The notes beneath the pieces are model-generated. The model saw only the letters and a list, made by a program, of their open reading frames with translations, was not told the origin of the DNA and did not search any database. From CAZRDB01 sp964598695 (GTDB taxonomy: Bacteria > Armatimonadota > Zipacnadia > UBA1398), in contig CAZRDB010000205.1 in assembly GCA_964598695.1 (NCBI GenBank), positions 1-8,375 of the forward strand: DNA of 8,375 bases. Reading direction: 5' to 3'. The translations under genes were made by a program, and so were the position numbers. This document shows positions 1-4,864 of the stretch, piece after piece (position 1 is the first letter of the stretch; each line of letters opens with the position of its first letter).

Positions 1-1
1 C

Positions 2-874
2 GGCCTGCTGCACGCGTTCCTGATGGTCGGTCGGTACAGGCACGGGTCGCGCTCACTCAAGGCGATCCTCCAGAGTGCCTACACGACTGGCATGGACTAC
101 CTCGATGTCGCGAGCCTGCCGCCTCGGTCGCAGCTTGACCTGCACGTGAACGCCGATGAGTTCCTCGACCTGGCGCGGAGGGGGTGCTGGCGCCACGTCC
201 GGGTTGGGGCATTCGGGCATCGAGACATCGCGGATTGGCCGGAGGAGCCGATCCGCCAGGGGCTTCGCGATCTGGTTGAACGCGTCGCCGAGCTTGAGGC
301 GGTGCAGGAGCAGAACCGTGGGGAGCCGCCCCGCGCCATCCTCCTGACGGTCTTCTGCACGCTTGCACGAGGGGTCGACACACTCGTAGCAGATGAGGTG
401 GGCAAGCTCGCCGAAGCGTGGCGCGGCACAGGGAGCGGAGCCGGTGGCGCCACGCGCGGCATCCGACTCGTGGCCGTCCTCCCGCGCGTGGAGCAGGCAT
501 ACCGCAATGACCGCATGGACGACGAGTCAGACGAGCAGCTCGAGGGGCAGATGCGGCAGCTCTCCCGCCGGCTCAGTCGCGTGTCTGGGGTCATCGAGCT
601 GTACCGGCCGCCCGCCGACGAGGAGGGCTACAGCAGCCTAGCGCAGTTCCTCACGGACCACTGCGACTGGGTCATCTCAGCTACATCCTCCAAGCATCGC
701 AGAGGCAGGTCTCGGGGCGACGTGCTCTGCCGCGTGCTCGCCCACGCACGGGGAGCGCCAGACGAGCCGCCCCCCACTCGCGAAGTGCAGCCTGCGGGCC
801 AGAGGGGGCAAGGCGTCGGCGACCTGGAGATCGCGCTCCACAAGGTCGTCCGGAACGCGCCGACTAGCAGCTAG
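2..874 (+). CDS. C-terminal part of a SLOG-like (Rossmann-fold) protein, 5' end outside the window
   Basis: The frame is open from the left edge; the 290 visible codons end at TAG 872-874. An ATG at 23 exists, but it has no Shine-Dalgarno sequence, and the codons before it (GLLHAFL) read as protein, so the true start is probably upstream. Counting from nt 2, residues 13-24 (RHGSRSLKAILQ) and 39-49 (LPPRSQLDLHV) resemble a linker I recall from large bacterial P-loop ATPase/RyR-type proteins. Residues 66-77 (HVRVGAFGHRDI) open a Rossmann-like domain: beta strand plus GHRD loop, a long helix, a second strand (AILLTVF) followed by LARGVDTLVADE, a third strand (IRLVAVLP), then an acidic stretch (RMDDESDEQLE). 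That order matches SLOG/DprA-like proteins, where it reads GHRD, LAEGAD.LVAEEA, VLP and ESR.EF; the family is linked to nucleotide sensing and bacterial conflict systems. The last 70 residues, where a WDG-like loop would be expected, match poorly (SATSSKHRRGRSRGD). It converges on the lyase gene with a 33-bp gap. The domain call is fair; the function is inferred. Confidence 0.6.
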   Translation, partial: GLLHAFLMVGRYRHGSRSLKAILQSAYTTGMDYLDVASLPPRSQLDLHVNADEFLDLARRGCWRHVRVGAFGHRDIADWPEEPIRQGLRDLVERVAELEAVQEQNRGEPPRAILLTVFCTLARGVDTLVADEVGKLAEAWRGTGSGAGGATRGIRLVAVLPRVEQAYRNDRMDDESDEQLEGQMRQLSRRLSRVSGVIELYRPPADEEGYSSLAQFLTDHCDWVISATSSKHRRGRSRGDVLCRVLAHARGAPDEPPPTREVQPAGQRGQGVGDLEIALHKVVRNAPTSS

Positions 875-907
875 CCGCGCCGGCACGGCGGCCCGGGGCG
901 TGCTCCC

Positions 908-3019
908 CTACCTCCCGAACCGGTGCGTCACCGTGCTGCCCGCGACGAGGTCGCCCGGCAGTTCGTAGCGGAGGACCGTCCCCTCCCCCTCGGGCCTCGC
1001 CCAAGCCCCGGTCAGATGCGCCGCGACGCGCACCTCGATGGTCGCCGCCTCGTTCTCCGGGTTCGAGACCGACAGCGCCACCTCGTCGCCCACCTCGCGC
1101 CACAGCAGCAGGCACGGCTGGCTGACCGTGAGCCGCGGGAGGCCCGGGAGGTCGATGGCGCCACCCTCGTAGGCCGCGATCCCCACCACGCCGGCCTTGG
1201 TCGCACGGGCAGCCTGGAGTCTGGGCTCGTTGGTGAGCACCTCGACCGTCGGGCTGCCGGCGAACGCCGCGGTCTCCTCCGCCGAGACACCGGGCACGAC
1301 GGTGTAGGCGTAGCGGGCGTCGCGCGGACCGGCGCCATGCTCGAGGCAGGCGAGGAAGACACCGACCGCTGCCTCCTCGTCCGGCACGGGCGCGATCCGC
1401 AGCCACGAGCCGGTCTGGGTTCGGTTGGAGACGGCCACGTCGGTCGGCGCCGGGAAGACGTACCCCACGCCCCCGTGGTGGAGCCACCGCTCGCCCATCC
1501 GTGTACGGCTCCCGCTCCCAAGCGGGGGCGCCTCGCTGCCGCACCGCACCTCGCCGCGCAGGAGGCACTGGTTGAGCGTCGTCACGACCGGCTTGTCACT
1601 CGCGCAGGTGATCCCGGTCCCGATGCAGAGGTAGGCGTCATCGGCGAAGAACCAGGCTTTGCGGGCCGAGAGCGCCTCGAGCGAGAAGTCCATGGCCGCA
1701 AGCCCGTAGAGCCCGTCCGAGACGCCCCCGACGAAGGTCCGCTCCCCCGGCTTGCCCATCGTGACGGTGGTGTCGCCAGTCAGCTCGCAGGTGATCCCCG
1801 GCAAGCGCTGCCAATCCCACACCGGGAAGATGCCCGCGTACTCGGTGCCGTCGAGGTAGAGGAAGTTCACGCCATCGGCGAGCCGCTGGCCGATCTTGTT
1901 CTCCTCGTTCACGACCTCGGTCTCGCGCAGCCGGGCGGACGGCATGCGGACGGAGGCGTAATACGTCGGGCGATGGTGGGCCATGAGATCGCCCCGCCAG
2001 AAGTGGCGGTTGCCGACGAGCGGCGGATCGGGCGCCCCGGGGGGCGACTGGAGTCGACGGGCCCAGGCCTCGAACTCGGCCCTGCGCGGCGGGTCGATCG
2101 CGATCATGTCCTCGCAAGCCTGGATCATCCCCGAGGCGTTGCCGTAGCCCCTGCGGACGATCTCGCGGCCCGCCGTGCTGTAGTCGATCTGGTTGCCGCG
2201 GATGACCCACTGCTCGCCGTCCAGCAGGTACATCGAGAGGTTGGCGATCGCCTCGGGCGGGAGCGCGAAGGCCGTCCCTGCCGCGAGGCGCGCGAACGCG
2301 GAGCAGTCGGTCGCGAAGCCCCTGCCGTACCCGCCGGAGTAGAGCATCAGGCCGTGCTGGAGGAAGCTGCCGTCGGCCTGGATCCCCTCGCCGGCGCTGA
2401 GCCGGGTCTCCCGGGCGATGCGCCCGAATGCCTCGGCCGTCTCGACGGCGTCGCCCTTCAGGACACCCCGGGCCGCGGTCACCTCGGCCGTCCACATCAG
2501 GTTCTGGCCCACGAGGCCCATCTTGCCGCGCTCGAGCACCTTGATCCCGTAGGCCCACTGCTCGGCCGACATCTCGCCCTCGAGGAGCAGCATCATGCGG
2601 TAGACGACCCGCGGCACTCCGATACGGTTGTTCCACCAGTTCGGGGAGATCGGGTCCTTGTCGCGCCACCAGTCCCACCCGCGCAGCGTCGCCGCGAGCA
2701 GCGTCCGATCGCCGCGGAACGGGGAGTCGGCGCGCCGGTATGCCGCAGCCAGGGCCCAGAGGCGGCTCGCGTGGCCATTCGTCGGCCAGGTGGCCATGCT
2801 CTGGCTCCTGTAGTCGATGTCCGGCCAGGCGCCCTCCTCGGTCATGGTGTCAACGTACTGCCGGATCGTCTCCGGCGACGTCGCGTTGTGCAGCGCGAGC
2901 GCGAGGAGGCGCTCCTTGAGGACGGTCAGGTCGGCGTCGGGCTCGGCGGCGGTCGCCGCGCCGGCAAGCGTCGCCGAGAGGGCGAGAAACGACCAACCGC
3001 AGAGCAATCGCGAGTGCAT
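908..3019 (-). CDS. Secreted polysaccharide lyase family 8 (hyaluronate/chondroitin AC/xanthan lyase type)
   Basis: Encodes 703 aa, the usual size for chondroitin AC-type lyases. PL8 enzymes cleave uronic-acid-containing chains by beta-elimination. Residues 1-25 form a Sec signal peptide (hydrophobic core about 7-21, Ala-rich cleavage region before EPDAD). Residues about 30-335 fit the alpha/alpha toroid, about 337-580 the central beta-sandwich, and about 590-665 the C-terminal beta domain. Diagnostic motifs are NWWNNRIGVPR (127-137, with the W128/W129 aromatic patch), GQNLMWT (Asn173), DGSFLQH (His222), Tyr231, GREIVR (Arg285 and Arg289) and NEEN (Glu373), followed by WDWQRLPG (401-408). The His-to-Tyr (9) and His-to-Arg (63, 67) spacings equal those I recall for Flavobacterium chondroitinase AC (H225, Y234, R288, R292), so it should be active. 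The start at 3019 is fixed by GGGAGG 5 nt upstream and by the signal peptide. The frame stays open further upstream but overlaps the hydrolase gene there. The exact substrate cannot be decided. Confidence 0.93.
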   Translation of the reverse strand: MHSRLLCGWSFLALSATLAGAATAAEPDADLTVLKERLLALALHNATSPETIRQYVDTMTEEGAWPDIDYRSQSMATWPTNGHASRLWALAAAYRRADSPFRGDRTLLAATLRGWDWWRDKDPISPNWWNNRIGVPRVVYRMMLLLEGEMSAEQWAYGIKVLERGKMGLVGQNLMWTAEVTAARGVLKGDAVETAEAFGRIARETRLSAGEGIQADGSFLQHGLMLYSGGYGRGFATDCSAFARLAAGTAFALPPEAIANLSMYLLDGEQWVIRGNQIDYSTAGREIVRRGYGNASGMIQACEDMIAIDPPRRAEFEAWARRLQSPPGAPDPPLVGNRHFWRGDLMAHHRPTYYASVRMPSARLRETEVVNEENKIGQRLADGVNFLYLDGTEYAGIFPVWDWQRLPGITCELTGDTTVTMGKPGERTFVGGVSDGLYGLAAMDFSLEALSARKAWFFADDAYLCIGTGITCASDKPVVTTLNQCLLRGEVRCGSEAPPLGSGSRTRMGERWLHHGGVGYVFPAPTDVAVSNRTQTGSWLRIAPVPDEEAAVGVFLACLEHGAGPRDARYAYTVVPGVSAEETAAFAGSPTVEVLTNEPRLQAARATKAGVVGIAAYEGGAIDLPGLPRLTVSQPCLLLWREVGDEVALSVSNPENEAATIEVRVAAHLTGAWARPEGEGTVLRYELPGDLVAGSTVTHRFGR

Positions 3020-3163
3020 CGGGGCCTCCCGTGGTGTGTCCAAGCAGCCGGCAGGCCGGTCGCTCGTTGCCCCTTCCGGCCGACCGGCGCGAGTCCTCCA
3101 CGACGGGCGCTCGCGCCCCGGCCCACGGCACGGGCCGAGACGGATCCATGAGGGAGACGGCGC
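3020..3163. promoter_or_regulatory. Divergent intergenic region with several inverted repeats
   Basis: These 144 bp separate the starts of the lyase (leftward) and the hydrolase (rightward), so they must hold the promoter or promoters for both unless one is read from elsewhere. No convincing -35/-10 pair was recognised on either strand. Three inverted repeats are visible: GCCGGTCG (3055-3062) with CGACCGGC (3081-3088), 8-bp arms 18 nt apart; GGGCGC (3105-3110) with GCGCCC (3113-3118); and CGGCCC (3119-3124) with GGGCCG (3132-3137). The first pair contains related 12-mers of form CCGGnnnnCCGG at 3048-3059 and 3076-3087, which could be two operator half-sites for a shared regulator. In such GC-rich DNA short palindromes also arise by chance, so the operator reading is only a suggestion. 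Confidence 0.4.
3025..3030 (-). promoter_or_regulatory. Ribosome binding site of the PL8 lyase gene
   Basis: On the minus strand this reads GGGAGG, with 5 nt before the ATG at 3019. It decides the start of the lyase, because the reading frame remains open for more than 1 kb upstream. A start here leaves a clean signal peptide at the N-terminus. Confidence 0.75.
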
Positions 3164-4231
3164 ATGACGCGCAGGCAGTTGCTGATGGCACTGGGCGTGG
3201 CGGCCCTGGCGGAGGCCGCCCGCGCGGCCGGCCCCGCGGTCGCGCGATGGCCGGGGACACCGTCGGCGCTCCGCTGCAACGGCCGGGTGGAGCTGGAGTG
3301 CGAGGGGGGCGTCCGCTGGGCGCCGTGCGCGATGCACGTGCCGCCACCGACCGACGTGCGCGTGGCCGTCGTCGTCCTCCACTCGCTCAATGTCCACCTC
3401 GACGCGCTGCCGCGCGCGGCGGGCGCCTACCGCGACCTGTTCGTGGGCCTGGCCGACCGCGCGGGGATCGCCGCGAGCACTCTCGTCGCCGCGCCGCTGT
3501 TCCTCGAGGAGCAGGACCTCGGACATGCGCCCTTCGAGTCGAGCGCGCTGTGCTGGCGGCGGAGCGGGTGGTCGTGGGGGCAGGACTCGTCGGCCTCCTG
3601 CGGCGCCACGATCAGCTCCTTCGCCGTCGTCGACGCGATCCTCGGGTGGCTCCTCGAGGGCGAGGTCGCGCCGCGCCTCGAGTCGGTCCTCCTCGCCGGT
3701 CACTCGGCGGGTGGTCAGTTCGTCAACCGCTATGCGGCAGTGAACGCGCTGCACGCGCGGTTCGCGGCGGCGGGCATCGGCGTCCGGTACGCGTGCTCGG
3801 CGCCCTCGAGCTACCTCTACCTCGGCCCCGAGAGGCCGACCGCCGGCGCGGCCGGCGGCTTCGCGGTCCCCTCCCCCGCCCCGGCCGGCTACAACGACTA
3901 CGGCTACGGGCTCGAGGGCCTGTCGACCTGCCGCTACGTGGAGGCCGTCGGGGAGGAGACGATCCTCGCCCAGTACCCGCTGCGCGAGGTGACCTACCTG
4001 TGCGGCGAGCGCGACGCCACGGTCGATGAGTTCACCGACACCAGCGCCGGCGCACTCACGCAGGGAGCGTCGCGGCTCGAGCGCTGTCTCGCCTACGGGC
4101 GCCACCTCGAGGCGCGTTTCGGCGCGGCGCTCGCCGGGCGCCACCGTGTCCGGATCGCTCCGGGCGCCACGCACAGTGGGCGACAGGTCTTCTCCTCCGA
4201 GGAGGGGATGGCGGCGCTCTTCGGCCGCTGA
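3164..4231 (+). CDS. Exported alpha/beta-hydrolase (Tat-type signal, GHSAGG serine hydrolase)
   Basis: Encodes 355 aa. ATG 3164 follows AGGGAG (3151-3156) by 7 nt. The N-terminus carries a twin-arginine-like motif (TRRQLLM, residues 2-8), a hydrophobic stretch to about 18, and an AxA-type cleavage site (ARA) near residue 21, so export of the folded enzyme is likely. The hydrolase core shows a strand VAVVVLHSLN (67-76) in the oxyanion-loop position, then GHSAGGQFVNRY (179-190) as the nucleophile elbow with Ser181. Strand VTYLCGERD (276-284) is followed by Asp284 or Asp288 as the catalytic acid, and GATHSGRQVF (334-343) supplies His337. The order Ser-Asp-His and the spacing fit an alpha/beta-hydrolase. 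The middle segment GQDSSASCGATISSFAVVD (139-157) recalls a family of uncharacterised bacterial hydrolases. Its divergent position beside the lyase suggests an esterase or deacylase on the same polysaccharide, but this is inference and a substrate cannot be named. Confidence 0.85.
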   Translation: MTRRQLLMALGVAALAEAARAAGPAVARWPGTPSALRCNGRVELECEGGVRWAPCAMHVPPPTDVRVAVVVLHSLNVHLDALPRAAGAYRDLFVGLADRAGIAASTLVAAPLFLEEQDLGHAPFESSALCWRRSGWSWGQDSSASCGATISSFAVVDAILGWLLEGEVAPRLESVLLAGHSAGGQFVNRYAAVNALHARFAAAGIGVRYACSAPSSYLYLGPERPTAGAAGGFAVPSPAPAGYNDYGYGLEGLSTCRYVEAVGEETILAQYPLREVTYLCGERDATVDEFTDTSAGALTQGASRLERCLAYGRHLEARFGAALAGRHRVRIAPGATHSGRQVFSSEEGMAALFGR

Positions 4232-4236
4232 CCCGC

Positions 4237-4286
4237 CGGAGGTCCCGGAACAACGGGACCCTCGCCGCGCGCATCCGGGACCTCCG
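4237..4286 (+). terminator. Stem-loop structure after the hydrolase gene, with two alternative pairings
   Basis: CGGAGGTCCCGG (4237-4248) is perfectly complementary to CCGGGACCTCCG (4275-4286), a 12-bp stem with a 26-nt loop that starts 5 nt after the hydrolase stop codon. Part of the left arm, GGTCCCG (4241-4247), can instead pair with CGGGACC (4254-4260) across a 6-nt loop. The two hairpins exclude each other. No run of T follows, so this is not a classical intrinsic terminator. It may end hydrolase transcription with help from Rho, protect the 3' end, or act as an attenuator for the downstream genes. Confidence 0.5.
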
Positions 4287-4333
4287 AACCTGCCCGCGCG
4301 CTCGCGTCCGGGCTACGCTCAGGGCATCCGGGG

Positions 4334-4353
4334 CGCCCGCACAGCCCCGGGCG
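4334..4353 (+). other. Short inverted repeat upstream of the small membrane protein gene
   Basis: CGCCCG (4334-4339) and CGGGCG (4348-4353) form a 6-bp stem with an 8-nt loop, 21 nt before the ribosome binding site of the next gene. With the larger stem-loop at 4237-4286, it is the only structure seen in the 159-bp non-coding stretch 4232-4390. Its significance is uncertain because GC-rich DNA yields such pairs by chance. Confidence 0.25.
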
Positions 4354-4390
4354 GACCCAGCCCAGCGTGGCACGGGAGGAGAGATCGACG

Positions 4391-4759
4391 ATGACCCACA
4401 CACTTCGCGTCGCGGTATGCAGGCCGGTTCGGGAGGGCCACAGGCATCGCGCGGCCTGGCCCCAGCTCCTCGCGGGGGCGCCCCCGCTCTCCCAGGTAGT
4501 CCCCCAGTTCCGCCAGCTCTGTGAGGACTGGGCGACGCGGTGGATGTGCCTCGCGTGGCTGCCCGTCGCGGTACTCGCGAGCGCGGCCGGGGTGTTCGTG
4601 GGCCTCGATTCGGTCCTGCGGCGGGAGCGGCCTCGCTCGGCCGGACTGACCGTTCTGGCGCTCTCCGGCGCGGTCCTCGTCTGGTCGGGCCTGCAGGCGC
4701 TTGCGGTGCTCGGCGTGGCCGGCGTGCCCCGGGTGCCGCTCCAGCTCGCGGGCCGGTAA
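4391..4759 (+). CDS. Small two-helix membrane protein, function unknown
   Basis: Encodes 122 aa. The chosen start, ATG 4391, follows GGGAGGA (4374-4380) by 10 nt. A GTG at 4367 in the same frame lies upstream of that ribosome binding site and is less likely. Residues 1-50 are polar, with a basic, histidine-containing stretch (RPVREGHRHR, 11-20). Two hydrophobic segments follow, about 51-71 and 84-110, separated by a short very basic loop (RRERPRS, 77-83). The positive-inside rule would put that loop in the cytoplasm and both ends outside, although the basic N-terminal region argues the other way. I do not recognise a family. The gene lies on the same strand as the two HEAT-repeat genes, 105 bp upstream of the first, so it may be co-transcribed with them. 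Coding status is supported by the ribosome binding site, the clear helix-loop-helix pattern and composition unlike the out-of-frame readings. Confidence 0.65.
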   Translation: MTHTLRVAVCRPVREGHRHRAAWPQLLAGAPPLSQVVPQFRQLCEDWATRWMCLAWLPVAVLASAAGVFVGLDSVLRRERPRSAGLTVLALSGAVLVWSGLQALAVLGVAGVPRVPLQLAGR

Positions 4760-4760
4760 G

Positions 4761-4798
4761 GAGGGGCAGGGAGCCTCCCTCGGCCCGTCGAATCGGGC
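4761..4798 (+). other. Two small hairpins between the membrane protein gene and the first HEAT gene
   Basis: Directly after the stop codon, AGGGA (4768-4772) can pair with TCCCT (4776-4780) across a 3-nt loop, or GAGGG (4761-4765) with CCCTC (4777-4781). Next, GCCCG (4783-4787) pairs with CGGGC (4794-4798) across the loop TCGAAT. There is no T run. They may form a weak terminator or processing site that separates expression of the small gene from the HEAT genes. The stems are only 5 bp each. Confidence 0.3.
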
Positions 4799-4852
4799 GT
4801 CGCCCAGCGGCATCAGACCGGTGGGAAGACGCGCGTGACCGATCGCCCGGAT

Positions 4853-4858
4853 GGGAGG
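4853..4858 (+). promoter_or_regulatory. Ribosome binding site of the first HEAT-repeat gene
   Basis: GGGAGG, 6 nt before ATG 4865. It lies downstream of the alternative GTG start at 4835 and so favours 4865, which also puts the signal peptide at the extreme N-terminus. It sits in the 10-mer ATGGGAGGCG (4851-4860), which recurs at 7380-7389 before the second HEAT gene. Confidence 0.75.
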
Positions 4859-4864
4859 CGTGCG

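Noticed and set aside
883..903. Hairpin GCACG/CGTGC between the convergent SLOG-like and lyase genes as a two-way terminator
   Set aside because: The stem is only 5 bp with an 11-nt loop and no T or A tract; in DNA this GC-rich it is expected by chance.
923..3151. 742-codon open frame on the plus strand
   Set aside because: It lies antisense to the lyase, is rich in Arg, His and Pro with no domain pattern, and reflects the GC-biased codon positions of the real gene.
3020..4174. Upstream extension of the lyase reading frame to about 1088 aa
   Set aside because: This part overlaps the hydrolase gene on the other strand, is Arg/Gly/Ala-rich without domains, and is separated from the lyase by a good ribosome binding site and signal peptide at 3019.
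4835..4864. GTG start at 4835 for the first HEAT gene
   Set aside because: It would add ten charged residues before the signal peptide and lacks a Shine-Dalgarno sequence, whereas ATG 4865 has GGGAGG at the right distance.
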